Source: Cryptomeria japonica
Lineage: Eukaryota; Streptophyta; Pinopsida; Cupressales; Cupressaceae
Length of the DNA: 64,000 bases
Direction of reading: 5' to 3'
Assembly: GCF_030272615.1 (NCBI RefSeq)
Contig: NC_081415.1
Span: 507,921,373-507,985,372, forward strand
Shown here piece by piece: positions 20,824-33,271 of this stretch. Positions within the stretch are counted from its first letter, which is position 1, and every line of letters begins with the position of its first letter. The translations under genes and the position numbers were made by a program. Under the pieces are notes generated by a model, which searched no databases, was not told the origin of the DNA, and worked only from the letters and a program-made list of their open reading frames with translations.

Positions 20824-21983
20824 CCTCACAACACATTGTGTCACACTAGGATGCCTTCTTGATCATTCACTCCTCACTAGTTAGCTCAACGGTTGGACCT
20901 GCTACAATTTATTGGTACTCTATCACTACCGATTAAAACCTCTCACCGATTTGCTTGCTTACTCACTCTGTAACTTTATTAGAATAAATTCTAAGGCAAA
21001 TGATCCTTCTCTGCACTCAATCTCTCTTTACTCTTCTTCTTCTTTTCCTCAAGCATCATCCATTTCTATTTCGAGCTCATCTATTTATAATCGTGGATTC
21101 CCACCAAGAACACATTCAAATACCGTCGTGTTAGGTTTTCCTTCTACAACTCAATCTGAATCCGACTTGATTTGATCTTTTTTTCCAGGGATAAGATCTT
21201 CATGACATCGATCAATCACTAGTAAAGCTTCGCATTCCAATGTGCGTTTTCTAAATCTGGAGGTTTGTATCATGCTTTTATGCTTTTCTCTGTCATTCGC
21301 CATTAAAGGCTTTTCTTTTTCCTTCACCAAACAGGTACGAAGATCAAATCTTCTTGTAGGATCAGTTCAGTCGCTTGCTAGCTTGCCTTCCTGAAGCCAC
21401 AATCCTCTAGTATCCTCCGTGACTCATGGGTCCTTCATAAAATTTGACCTTCTCACTGACTTGTTACGTCGATGCACACTCCACCGACCTGTGCAATATC
21501 ACTACTTGGTATCCAGCTGCCACGCTTGTCGACATCCACCTCTGCTTGGATTCCTATGTCGGTTTGACATTCTTTGTTGACCAAGGTTGACTATCGTCTC
21601 AATTCACCTTACCGGTATGACCAACAAACATCCTCTATACCGGCAACACATCCTCTTGATAATTCATCTTGCCTTCCGGTATGGCTTCATGCCATCCTCT
21701 TTGTTCTTCTCACCGCGTGTTGTTGTGATTCTTGTAGCATTCTGCCTCTTCATCACAAACAAACAACCAACCTTCATCTCGGTTTGTGCCTTACCAGTAA
21801 GCCTGCTTTACCGACAGATGGCACAATTTATGTGTATCAGTAGCCTTCCTTCTGTCTGCTCACTCACATGTGGATTGGCATCATATGTCTTGCACTCCTT
21901 ATACCGGTCATCACTTCTTCCTTACCAGTGACCTTGCCAAACCAGTTGACATCAATGACAACTTAATGCCAATAATGCCAACA
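20308..21983 (-). repeat. Solo LTR S2
   Basis: 1676 bp starting tgttgaacacaatat and ending atgccaaca, with a perfect target duplication ctttt (20303-20307 and 21984-21988). It carries the gagagggggtgaattagtgg terminal block and the aaacccaatttgggaaaaac module at 20490, and is related to S3 at 35034. A (CT)n(CA)n microsatellite lies inside at 20779-20822. Confidence 0.93.
20779..20822. repeat. (CT)n(CA)n microsatellite inside S2
   Basis: About seven CT units run directly into about 14 CA units, then cagcc. Polymorphism of this kind could age S2 copies. Confidence 0.95.
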
Positions 21984-21988
21984 CTTTT

Positions 21989-22910
21989 GTGGTTAAATAG
22001 TTTAATCAATTATTTTAATTGGTTAGTTAAAATTGATTGATTTATTAGTGAAATTTATATTATGTCGTTTTCATTTTTTATTTTTTAAAAAGGGGATAAA
22101 GTCATTTTTACCTTTTATGTATTTAAAATATTTAAATTGACCTTTTTAGTATGTGAGGAAAAATGAATTCAATTAAAAAAAATATAAATGTAAATGTATT
22201 GTTTGGAGAAAAGAAATTGATTTTTTTAATTTTCATAAAAAAATGAATATGACCTAAAAAGATATTTGTTTGGAAATGCCTTTATATTTTGGGATTTTTA
22301 TCCAAAATAGGGAGTTCTCAATTTTTATTTTGGAGCTCGACATTTTGAAAAAAAATTCTTCTTCTCTGTTTTTGAAGTTGTTTTGGCTGGAGGTTTGGTT
22401 TTTGGAAAATCTGGTTTCTTTTGTTGAAGGGTTTTGTGTTTGGAAAGATTGGTGTGCTCTTCACCTAAATTTCTTCTAGGAAAGCTTACCAGGATGTTTT
22501 TTTATCTTTCATTTTAAAAATTGTAGCGTTGAAAGTCAACCCTCTGTGGTTGTTTTTGTTTTGTGTTTGGAAAAGTAATTGGTTTTTAGTAAATTTGTAT
22601 TCCCTTGTCTGTTAGAAAAATGTATTTCTCCATTGTTTATCTGGGGGGGTTATGTTGCCCAAATTTTCATGGTTTGGGCAAACTTGGGATGTTGTTGTTG
22701 AAAATTTCTTGTTTAAAATTGCTGGGTATTTTCATTTTATAATCTTCTGTTAAAAAAAAAAATGAAATTGGAGAGTGTGAATTTTATACTGTATGTTTTT
22801 ATTAAACCTTGTAAAAAAAATTTACTGTTAAAATTTTGCTGGGTTTTTATATTTTTCTTAGTTGCTGTTTTTTTTTTTTTAAAGAAAAAAAACAATATAA
22901 AATTAAAGGG
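21989..22910. other. AT-rich intergenic sequence
   Basis: Homopolymer A and T runs and no recognisable gene or LTR. Small open frames (22270-22479, 22762-23013) have biased composition and no domain. Confidence 0.6.
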
Positions 22911-23062
22911 GGTTGTCCCCTGTGGATGCCATGACAACCATGGTTGTGGGGAGTTGTGGCTTTCCCACAAGCCATGGGAAGCGACAACTGTGGCTACCCA
23001 CAATCATGGGTAGTCCACGGGTTGTGGGGGACCACAACGTGGCCCCACAACCCCTGCCTCTT
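22911..23062. repeat. GC-rich patch of overlapping palindromes
   Basis: In an AT-rich setting this 150-bp patch contains caaccatggttg (perfect palindrome), cccacaagccatggg, cccacaatcatggg, and ccacgggttgtgg followed by ccacaacgtgg. All are built from the word ccacaac and its complement. Confidence 0.75.
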
Positions 23063-23155
23063 AAGCATGTTGCGTGGCAGCAGTTAAAACTAATTTTTTT
23101 ATTTTGTTTTTTATTATTATTTAAAACTAACCTTGAAATTTCAGTTTGATGAAAA

Positions 23156-23304
<149 letters not shown>

Positions 23305-24187
23305 AATATTGATTTGAATATTTTAACTGAATTTGTGAGGTTATTGTTAATAAATGATTTATTTTGAAACTTAGAAATTTAGAAAACTTTGTCAATTGTG
23401 AATTAGATGGAGAGAAAATAAATCTTTATTTTGTAATAAATGATGGTATTTGTTTCGTTTATGATTGTCTTTGTATTGTGGAAATTAGACATTTTGTGTT
23501 GTCTTTTTTTTTTTAGTCATGTCTCGCGAGTAGACTGTATTTTTCCAGTTGGTCAATCCTATATGCAAGGGCTTATATGACCAAGTGTTGTCTCTGTTGT
23601 TTTGAACTCCCTTTGTAAATTGGTTTTGGTACCTTTTCCTTGGAGTTATTTTGAGAATTTTGTGTAGTGTCATAAGGAAGAGTGGCTTTCGAGTGGGGGT
23701 CGCGCCCAAAGAGGTTAGTAGGATAACCCCTCGAAAGTTGGATAAGTAAGTGATTACCTAACAATATATTAGGGGTTTGGGTAGCTTAAAAATTAATTAA
23801 GATTAAGTGTACCACGTTCATGGTTGAGTGCTTATACAGACTCAAGATTCAGTGGAAAGGCTTGCAATGGAAAACCAACAACCTTGTCCTCATGAAAGGA
23901 TTGTCTGGGTCCGCATGAGACTTGGATGGGGTTTGGGGTTCGAGAGAGGATACTAGGATAACCCAAGATGGGGGCTGGGGCCTATGGAGGCCTTCTAAGA
24001 TAACCATTCCAAGCTAGGTGATGACACTCTTCCGTTATGGTAACTAGTGTGTAGCCTTGTTGATATCACCTGGAATTTTACAGTGAAGTCATGTTTCTGA
24101 GTTTACCCAATGTCATGTTGAGACCATGTGTGCATACATTGTAGTTTGCTAGTGGGTCTTATTTCTATTTCCTAGCACGGTGGGGTG
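23305..24187. other. Unassigned sequence, left flank of CoA
   Basis: No gene. Sequence such as gaggttagtaggataacccc and tactaggataacccaagatg recurs in variant form, suggesting the decayed LTR or leader of an older element that CoA entered; it continues at 30825. Confidence 0.45.
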
Positions 24188-25252
24188 TGTTAGGACCCGG
24201 AGGCAACTGAGAGGGGGTGGGGGGGGGTGAATCAGTTGTCTATTAATTGCAACTCAAATAAGGCTTAACCAAACTTACTGCTTAATACCTGTAACCAAAC
24301 TTTATGCCAGTAGATAGTTTAACAATTAATTGCAATACCGGTAAAGTTTAATGCATGAAACAGAAAGATAAATAACATACACAACACATAACATAGTTAT
24401 TTGTACGTGGAAACTCTGTAAAGGGAAAAACCACGGTGGAAAACCTTACCCACAATCAGATGATACTACTGCAGATAGTATGTGTGTACAATATGGGGTC
24501 TGCACATGTAGACAAGCCAACTACGTAGAGCTCACTGCTCAATCACAAAATGGGAGTCACACTGATTGCAATTGGATGATTAAATCCAATGATAATGTAC
24601 TGCTCAAAATAGCATCTTCATATGCTAGATTCAGTACCGGTTAAGCTCTGCTTGTCTTCTTCAAACCTTCCTTGAATATTCAAATGATGTCTACATGTAT
24701 AGCTCTACTTATATTCGCATATACCTTATTACAATCCTCTTCTATATCCTCTACATCCTCATTTAATCTCACAAATGAGATCTTACATATATACCAAACC
24801 TAAGACCAAATGTGTAGGTCGGCTTACAAAGAATATTACAATTAAATCAATTACAAATGAATCAATATGTGATGCATGATGTCGGCTCAATGCATTTACA
24901 ATAATAACAAATCATCTCCATAACATGTCGTGCTGATAATGCTTGTCGGTCCATAACCTAGATCTATTTTCCGATAACAACAAATATGCAAACCCGATTA
25001 GATCAATGACCAAATCACCAAAAAAAAGTGTTCAAACAATGTCTTTGACATAACCAAGTAATCTCCAAGTCATTCCAAGTTCCGGTGAATAATAAACATG
25101 TCGGTGAACCAGATACCGGTGATTGTACATAAGTCACTGAATCATGCCGGTGATCATAACCAAAGATCTCCAAATGCTGATAGGTGTTCTCAAGTGTTAA
25201 CAGGTGTTGACATCAATGACAAAACCAATGCAACACATCCAAAATACCAACA
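24188..25252 (-). repeat. CoA 3' LTR
   Basis: 1065 bp, begins tgttaggacccgg and ends aataccaaca on the plus strand. Matches 29765-30824 end to end with scattered substitutions. The G-rich block near its plus-strand start is gagagggggtggggggggg. Confidence 0.95.
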
Positions 25253-25264
25253 ATCTCCCCCTTT
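25253..25264 (-). other. CoA polypurine tract
   Basis: On the element strand AAAGGGGGAGAT abuts the 3' LTR. The identical arrangement occurs in CoB (48477). Confidence 0.9.
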
Positions 25265-25618
25265 GGCATTGATGGCAACACAAGATGGAAAAACCATCTA
25301 AGTGCCAAAGCAGAAATGCCAAAAACCAAAAACAAACAATCTCCCAAAGAGATCATTAACCAGAAATCAAAATACATAATATCTCTCCCCCTAGGAATAA
25401 TCTCTCCCCAAAGATAATGTGTTTTTCCATAGATATCTCTCCCCCTTTGACATCAAATGTCAAAGCAATACAAAAACGACAATCAGTTCATAGAACCTAT
25501 TAGAAAATACCAACTTATTAATTTATCCAACTAGTCCCCTTGAGAAGTAGCTCTCCTCATCAAAGTTGGAAAAAGATTTCTCTGTAATTCTGTCGGTTTG
25601 ATGCCAAGCATCAACTGT
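25265..25618. other. CoA 3' untranslated segment
   Basis: Between the end of the polyprotein and the polypurine tract. Contains repeated ctccccctttgg/ctctcccccttt words, i.e. further purine-rich tracts on the element strand. No gene. Confidence 0.6.
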
Positions 25619-27232
25619 CTAAGTCTCTACCGGTGAGGGTATAACTCCAAGCTGATCTCTGAGATATTCAAAAGTTTCCTTAGGCAAAGACATAGTAAAA
25701 ATATCTGCAATCTGCTCTTTAGTATTCACATAAACCAATTTCACTTCCTTTGCTTCAACATTTTCTTTTAGAAAATTGAATTTGATAAAAACATGTTTAG
25801 TTTTAGAGTGAAATACCGGATTCTTTGATATATCAATTGCTGCCATGTTATCATAGTAAATGGTTATAGGTTCTTTGCATTTTACCTTTATGTCTTTCAA
25901 CATTTGCTTAACCCATAATACTTGTGTACAATTAGTTGTTGTTGCAACATATTCTGATTCTGCTGTCGATAAAGATGTACAACTTTGTTTCTTGCTCAAC
26001 CATGAAATTAGTCTGCTACCAAGAAAAAATGCTCCGCTGGTGGTGCTTTTTCTGTCATCTATATCTCCTGCCCGATTTGCATCTGTGTATGCACATAAAT
26101 CAAAATTTTCATCTTTAGGATACCATAAGCCAAGATTTGTTGTGCCTTGTAGATACCGAAAAATCCTTTTCACTGCTGATTCATGATTTTCTTTAGGATT
26201 AATTTGAAATCTTGAAACAATACATACTACATTCATAATATCAGGTCTTGTTTGTGTCAATACATTAAACCTCCTATCCTAGACTTGTACCTTGTTGGAT
26301 TAATAGGTGTTGATTCATCCTTCAAAGATAGTTTATCAATTGTAGTCATAGGTGTGCTTACCGGTTTAGAGTTTTCCATGCCAAATTTCTTAAGTAGTTC
26401 CTTCAAGTACTTTGATTGATTTATGAATATACCTTTATCAGTCTATGAAATATGCAATCCTAAAAATAATTTTATCTCTCCAACCATAGACATTTCAAAT
26501 TCTTCTTGCATCTTATTAGAAAAGTGTTTACACAATCCATCTTCTCCTCAAAAAATATATCATCAACAAAAACTTCAATAACCAAGATGTCATCATTAGT
26601 CACTTTGTAATATAAGTTGCTGTCAGCATTACCTTTAGTGTAACCTAGGCTTGCTTCAATCCATATAAAGCTTTCCTTAACCTGCAAACCATATCTTTGT
26701 CATCTGTCAAAGAAAATCCAGCAGGTTGTTCAATGTAAACTTCCCCTTCAAGATCACCATTCAGAAATGCACATTTAACATCCATTTGATATACTTTATA
26801 GCTCTTGTGTGCTACAAAAGCTAAGAATAGTCTGACTGCCTCAATTCTAGCTTGCAGTGCAAAGGTTTCATTAAAATCAATTCCTTCCTTTTGAGAATAT
26901 CCCTTACACACTAATTTTGTTTTATTTCTGATAACCTTACCATCTTCATTGAGTTAATTTCTGAATACCCATTTAGTTCCAATTACATTTTTTTCTTTAG
27001 GCCGGGGAACCAATGTCCATGTGTTATTCTTTTTAATTTGTTTCAATTCATCTTCCATAGCTTTAATCCAATGTTTATCTTCACATGCCTCATTAATAGT
27101 TGTAGGTTCAATTTGAGAAATTAAACATACCTCTTTATTTTCTAGTATGGCTCTTGTCATAACACCTTGATACTTGTTCCCAATAATCTGACTTTCAAAG
27201 TTATTCAATCTTACATACCGGGGTGTATTCAC
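25619..27232 (-). pseudogene. CoA reverse transcriptase-RNase H, broken
   Basis: Copia RT begins with WIKAMEDELKQIKKNNTWTL and continues through [14 protein letters not shown]-type sequence, [20 protein letters not shown] and [11 protein letters not shown]. About 14 codons that normally follow KQA (the PRAWY segment) are missing and the frame shifts to GYTKGNADSNLYYK and VFVDD, so the catalytic pair is retained. The frame shifts back near 26500 and again near 26262. RNase H is recognisable from YTDANRAGD, STAESEYVA and the KTKHVFIKFNFLKE end; the usual DADWAGD is altered. Stops lie at 26954 and inside the shifted parts. Non-functional. Confidence 0.93.
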
Positions 27233-27241
27233 TTGCTGATG

Positions 27242-28385
27242 TTATTCAGTCACTGTGGAATTCTTAGATGATGTCGGTGTGACTGGATCAACATTATGTA
27301 CCGGTGTACTCATTGTAGGTTCATTTGTGATAATCTCTATTGCTGGTTCAGAGTCGATTGACCTTGAATTTCCTCTAAACTGTTCATCAATCTTCACATT
27401 TGCACTTTCAACAATTTTCTGCAATCTCTTATTAAAACAGCTATATGCCTTGCTCTTAGATGAATAACCAAGAAATATTCCTTCATCACTTCTAGGATCA
27501 AATTTTCCAATATACTTATCTCTCCTAATATAACATTTGCTTCCAAATATTCTGAAATATTTAAGAGTAGGAGTATTACCAGACCATAGTTCATGAGGGG
27601 TCTTATCGGTTTCACCTTTGATGTGAACTCTATTGAATGTATAAACAACTGTATTCACTTCTTCTCTCCAATACACATGAGGTAGGTTAGCTTCGGATAT
27701 CATGCTTCTCGCTGCATCTAAAATAGTTTTGTTCTTCCTTTCCACAACTCCATTTTGCTAGGGTGTCCGAGGTGCTGATAACTGTCTTCTAATTCCATTC
27801 ACTTCATAGAATGTATTGAATTCCTTAGATGTGAATTCACCTCTTTGATCTGATCTCAAACATTTGATTTTCTTACTGGTTTCATTCTCTACCATTACCT
27901 TGAATAGTTTGAATTTCCCAAAAGCTTCCGATTTCTCCCTGAAAAAAGTAACCCAACACATTCTAGAATAGTCATCAATTATTAGCATAAAATATCTATC
28001 TCCTTGTAAACTTCTAGTTCTTGCTGGACCACATAAATCGGTATGAATTAAGTCAAGAACATTATTATATTTCTCTGGAATACTCTTAAAAGTTTCTCTA
28101 ACTTGTTTTCCAAATTGACATTCCTTACATACTAGATTGTGAGGTTTAACAATCTTAGGTAAATCCCTTACTGCCTTAGTTGTATTGATTTTCACAATGC
28201 AATCAAAATTTACATGACAAAGTCTCTTATGCCATAACCAACTTTCATCAATATGTGCAATCAAACATGCTTTGTCATTGTTATTCAAATGAAAGATATT
28301 ACCTCTAGTCTGATTATCGGTTGCAATTTCCAAACTAATTCTATTCATGATTTTGCATTTACCATTCTTGAATTGTAACTGAAAT
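27242..28385 (-). pseudogene. CoA integrase
   Basis: The zinc-binding region is read as WLWHKRLCHVNFDCIVK with CKECQFGK. The catalytic core has the first Asp in HTDLCGP, the second in RSDQRGEF and the Glu in NGVVERKN, so the triad remains. TAG at 27758-27760 replaces the first Gln of the usual PQQNG motif, a clear CAG to TAG change. TAA at 27242-27244 ends the C-terminal part. Otherwise one frame from about 28385 to 27242. Confidence 0.93.
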
Positions 28386-29707
28386 CCTTTTTTCAACTAA
28401 TTGACCAACACTCAAAAGATTATGCTTCAAACCTTCAACATAGTAAACATTATCAGCATTGTGCTTACCATCAAAAGATATAGTGCCTTTTCCTTTGATC
28501 AAACAAGCTTTGTCATCCCCAAATCTTACTAGACCTCCATTGTATTCCCGAAAGGTTAATAATTTACTCTTATCACCAGTCATATGATGTGAACATTCAG
28601 AATCAATGATCCATTCATCATTTTCTTCAATTTTAGCTGTCAGGGCCTGCTCTACCGGTTGAAGAGTAGGTGCCGGTTGACCTTCTGTTATACCAACAAA
28701 AGCCCATCCATTGTCTGTCGGTTCCTCATCAGAATCATCAGTTACTCCTTCATCAGCATAATAACATGATTTGTTTCTATTCTTCTTAAATATGTATCTC
28801 TGATATTCAGGGTTAGGCTTATATATTCTTTTAGCTTCTTCTTTCAATCTTGCATTTCTATCAGGACACCTAGATGCCATATGACCAATTTTATTGTAGT
28901 TAAAACATTTAAATGGTGCTTTACCTTCATACTTACTTCCAACTGAACTTTTAGGCATTTTCCTTGCAAATAATGCTTCAAGCTCTTCAAGTTGTCTATC
29001 ATAAACTGCTTTCCAATCAGATTTTTCAGATGATGATGATGATGCTGCAGATGATGAAGATGCCTTGAAAGCTAAATCTATCTTAATTGTAGCAATAGGA
29101 CCAAATTCCTCAAGATCAAAAGCTGAAAGATTCCCAACCAAAGTGTCTCTAGATACTGATGCATTAGGCATTGTTCTCAATTCATTAATAACAATTACTT
29201 TCATTTTGTATGCCGGTGGCAATTCTCTCAAAAATTTAGAAACAATTTCATCTTCACTTAAAGATCCTCCACAACATTGTATACCCAATACAATTTCATT
29301 TACTCTTTCCATAAAAGTAGAAATCCTTTCATCTTCTTCCATTTTTAGATTTCATACCTTACCCAGAAGCATTCTAGTTTTGCAATTTTGACTATGGTAT
29401 CACCTTCATTCAATGTCTCCAATTTGTCCCAAATAGCTTTAGTAGTAGATCGGTCTGATAATCCCATGATTTGCTGATCTGACAATGCACTCAAAAGTAG
29501 TTCTCTTTCTTTGCAATCATTTTCCTCATTTTTAGCCAAGGTTGGTGGATTAAGTTGACCTTGAGTAGGACCAACATAGACATTCTTTGTAACATCGCAT
29601 ATGTCCTTTCCAATGCAATTCAGATGAGTCTCCATCCTGATCTTCCATATACCATAGTTAGTTCCATCAAGCTTCAGACCGTCCTTCCTGAAATAGTTAG
29701 TTGCCAT
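28386..29707 (-). pseudogene. CoA gag-protease
   Basis: The ATG at 29705-29707 opens MATNYFRKDGLKLDGTNYGI, a typical copia gag start. One-base frameshifts lie near 29345 (end of the first third) and at the A-run at about 28388-28393, so the middle is in another frame. The zinc knuckle reads CFNYNKIGHMASRC, with Tyr in place of the second Cys. The protease motif reads IIDSECSHHMTG, with Glu in place of the Gly of DSG. Both changes would inactivate it. Confidence 0.93.
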
Positions 29708-29750
29708 AGAATCTCCTCAAGCTGTTAAACTTCTGCAAAAAGAGGACTAT

Positions 29751-29762
29751 GCTCTAATACCA
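29751..29762 (-). other. CoA primer-binding site
   Basis: On the element strand TGGTATTAGAGC follows the 5' LTR after two bases; it differs by one base from the initiator-Met consensus TGGTATCAGAGC. Confidence 0.92.
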
Positions 29763-29764
29763 AT

Positions 29765-30824
29765 TGTTAGGACCCGGAGGAAACTTAGGGGGGGGGGTTT
29801 ATCAGTTGTCTATTAATTTTGACTCAAATAAGACTTAACCAAACTTAGTGCTTAATACCGGTAAACCAAACTTTATGCTGGTAGACAGTTTAACAGTTAA
29901 TTGCAATATCGGTAAAGTTTAATGCATGAAACATAAAGATAAATAGCATACACAACACATAACACAATTATTTGTATGTGGAAACCCTGTAAGGGGAAAA
30001 ATCACGGTGGGAAACCTTACCCACAATCAGATGATACTACTGCAGATAGTATGTGTGTAAAATATGGGGTCTGCACATGCAGAAAGGCCAACTACCTAGA
30101 GCTCACTACTCAATCACAAAATGGGAGTCACACTGACTACAATTAGATGGTTAAATCCAATGATAATGTACTACTCAAAATAACATCTTCATATGCTGGA
30201 TTCAGTACCGGTTAAGCTCTTCTTGTCTTCTTCAAACCTTCCTTGAATCTTCAAATGATGTCTACATGTATAGCTCTGCTTATATTCGCATATACCTTAT
30301 TACAATCCTCTTCTATATCCTCTACATCCTCATTTAATCTCACAAATGAGATCTTACACATATACCAAACCTAAGACCAAATGTGTAGGTTAGCTTACAA
30401 AGAATATTACAATTAAATCAATTACAAATGAATCAATATGCGATGCATGATGTCGGCTGAATGCATTTACAATAATAACAAATCATCTCCATAACGCGTC
30501 GTGCTGATAATGCTTGTCGGTCCATAACCTAGACCTATTTACCGATAACATCAAATATGAAAACCTGATTAGATCAATGACCAAATCACCAAAACAAAGT
30601 GTTAAAACAATGTCTTCGACATAACCAAGTAATCTCCAAGTCATTCCAAGTGTCGGTGAACAATATAACCTGTCGGTGAACCAGATACGGGTGACTGTGC
30701 ATAAGTCACTGAATCATGTCGGTGATCATAACCAAAGATCTCCGAATGCTAATAGGTGTTCTCAAGTGTTGAGAAGTGTTGACATCAATGACAAAACCAA
30801 TGCAACACATCCAAAATACCAACA
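29765..30824 (-). repeat. CoA 5' LTR
   Basis: 1060 bp, tgttaggacccgg to taccaaca on the plus strand. Carries the gtggaaacc...ggggaaaaatcacgg module near 29977. Confidence 0.95.
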
Positions 30825-30829
30825 AGGTG

Positions 30830-31889
30830 GTTCTTTTTGAGCCACATGGTCAGGTGGTAGTGCCACTTTCCATTGAGTGTGTTTGTTCCTTCTTGCGAGA
30901 GTTGGCTTCACAAGTGTTCCAGTTTCTCTTTTAGGTTCGAGCATCTTGTCTTTCCAGTTAGATCATATTTCTTCATCTTGTATCATTCTTGTAGTTCTTG
31001 GACCTTATATGGTCAGTTGTATCATATGCTTATGTATGCCATCATGGCAACATGTAATTTTAATGTATACAATATGGATTCTTATGAAACTTAGTGTTTA
31101 AGTGCAATGTAATATTATTCTAATCTTGCAATGTAAAGCAATGTATTATGATAAGAATTAGATGGTTAAATTTATGTTTTATTAGAATCATTGATGTAAT
31201 GTAATGGAAAGTACTATCATGAATGAAACATAGCAATGTTAATGATATCACATGCAATTGTATGAAACAATCATTGTTTAGTGTAATTGAGTTTTTTTAC
31301 GATTAATTTATCTTAAGTGGATTAATTAACCTTAAGCAATGTTTAGTCTAATTATGTAAAGCATATTGGGAACCCCTTTAGGAAATTTTATTTAAGTCTT
31401 CCATTTGTGCAAATTAAATGCAATGTTTATCTTAATGCATCATTTAGTTTATTAATGTTTAAAAAAATTATTTAAACTCTTTTTCCAATGTTTTAGTTGA
31501 ATCCTTTAGGGTTTCTTGGTGGGGCATTACATTGATGCAGTTTCATATGATGTCTCTTGTCCCTGTAATTGTATCTCATATTGGCAGCTTTATACAGGAT
31601 TACATACATCTTTGTGGGATATAAGTTGTGTTAGTTATCAAATCAGTTTAAAGTTGTGGGAAAGAGTCTTCTTCCCCTTAGGATTGTGATTATTTAGCCT
31701 TCTTATAAATTGTTGATGCAAAGATTATGAATCACTGAGTTGTGTAAAAACACCATTGTGTTACTTGTTATTCTATGTGTTAGTCAGTTATTTAAATTTC
31801 AGATTATCAAATTGGTGTACCACCTTAGGTTTAGGGTTTTAGTTTCATGTTCTCCTTCTTCCCCTTTCCTTTTCAAAATATTAGTTTTG
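30830..31889. other. Unassigned sequence, right flank of CoA
   Basis: Continuation of the sequence interrupted by CoA. AT-rich, with taatgtttagtctaatt-like words; no gene or LTR boundary recognised. Open frames at 30873-31101 and 31740-31976 have no domain. Confidence 0.5.
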
Positions 31890-31894
31890 AGTAG

Positions 31895-32717
31895 TGATGC
31901 AACCATAACCGGTGAAACCCTCAAAAGAGCACTGGTCGACTTATGCAACAAGATTAACACAACGAAAGCAACTTGAAAATATAGCAAGATCACATAAACA
32001 GATCATATTATTTCCTTGGAACTTCCGACAACCATATAGTTATCATCATTAATCATCAAAGGCCATCCAACAGTTAACCGGTTACATGTAGGCTTCAAGC
32101 CAGATATAATCCAATCGGGACTCAAAGAATCAACCGGATCACTAAATGCGAATTTCAATCCATATTCTCAATTCTACTTCATCTTCCCTAACAAATGATT
32201 ACATAATATCATATATATACCCACCAAAGTATATTCGGGTCAGCCTCATAAGATTACATTTACCAATGAAGGAAAATGAAACGTGTAAGTAGGTCGGCCC
32301 TAATAATTAAAGAAATCTTTCTGGAAAATAACAACCAAGAGGTACGGTTCAACTGGAAGGTCGGCCACATGCCAAAGAACATCGAAAAAGATCCCAAATA
32401 GGTCCACACGCCAAGAATCACTCCGGTAATGAAGGAAAACCAATCGGTAAGCACAAGAACTGTCCCAGAATCCAAAAACAGTTAACCAAAGTCAATAAAT
32501 GGTCGGCAAAGAACCCAAATGAACTGAAAATATGGAATTAAGCACATGAACCAACCTGAAAACCAAAAATAACATTTTACAGGAAAAGCAAGAAACTATC
32601 GGTACCAACCAATAAGAACACAGAAAACTGCAAAATGAACTAAACAAGAACAAAGCTGAAAGGATATATTTTTTGTTGATGCAAGATTTCTCATCGACCA
32701 AGGATGCTCCTGCATCA
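31895..32717 (-). repeat. TrC 3' LTR
   Basis: 823 bp, tgatgcaaccataacc to gctcctgcatca, i.e. terminal TGATG...CATCA. Matches the two outer parts of the 5' LTR (34877-35033 and 37439-38099) with many substitutions. Confidence 0.92.
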
Positions 32718-33271
32718 GACACCCTAGGTAGAAATAAGATGTTCCATGAGAGGCAACTCATGAACATCTAAAAGGATTTGGGATAAAGACCCCATGCTCA
32801 TTTCTGATCCAAACATCTTCATTATCTGCCAGCCCCTTCTTTAGCTCCTAAGGAATCTCAACCGGCTTCTCTAACCCCTAAATCTCTTTGTTTATCTTCC
32901 TTTGCCTTAGATCAAGACATTGCCTCTGTTTACTGCCTTCTTTCTTTTGCAACTCTGATTTGCTTCTACCACAAGACTTCATCCAGTTTGTCTCCAAAAT
33001 CTTCTTGTCATCCAGTTCCATCTGTCCATCAGGTTTATCTATCAGGTCCTTCTGCAAACTCATGTCACCCTCCAGTATAACCTTTGCAACTGGTTTCATC
33101 AGATCTTTTTGCAAACCCTTCCGGTATGTCCTCTGCAACCAGTTTCATCAGATCTTTCTGCAAACATTCTAGTATGTCCTTTGCAACCGGTTTCTCAGTA
33201 CTACAACTTCTCCCAAGGTTTAGATTCTATACCTCCTTCTCTTTCTCCTTCAAAGAAGTCAATGTGAACTT
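32718..33271 (-). other. TrC 3' segment with 16-residue repeats
   Basis: Occupies the place where RT would be expected. The minus-strand frame 33138-32878 encodes lysine/glutamate-rich sequence with repeats of LQKDLMKPVAKVI type; these come from 48-bp tandem repeats at 33073-33196. No RT motif seen. Confidence 0.7.
33073..33196. repeat. 48-bp tandem repeat, 2.6 copies
   Basis: Units begin at 33073, 33121 and 33169, each containing ctgcaaccagtttcatcaga or a close variant. 48 bp keeps the reading frame (16 codons), so the array can expand within a coding sequence. Confidence 0.9.

Larger units (their letters stand above)
24188..30824 (-). mobile_element. CoA: full-length Ty1/copia retrotransposon, inactive
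   Basis: 6637 bp on the minus strand with LTRs 24188-25252 and 29765-30824, polypurine tract 25253-25264, primer-binding site 29751-29762 and the copia order gag, protease, integrase, RT, RNase H. The flanking 5-mers gggtg (24183-24187) and aggtg (30825-30829) agree at four of five positions, consistent with an aged target duplication. The LTRs differ by several percent, more than the Gy1 LTRs. Confidence 0.95.

Noticed and set aside
29741-29764. tRNA-like sequence near the LTRs
   Set aside because: Only 12-13 bases match initiator-Met tRNA; these are primer-binding sites, not tRNA genes.
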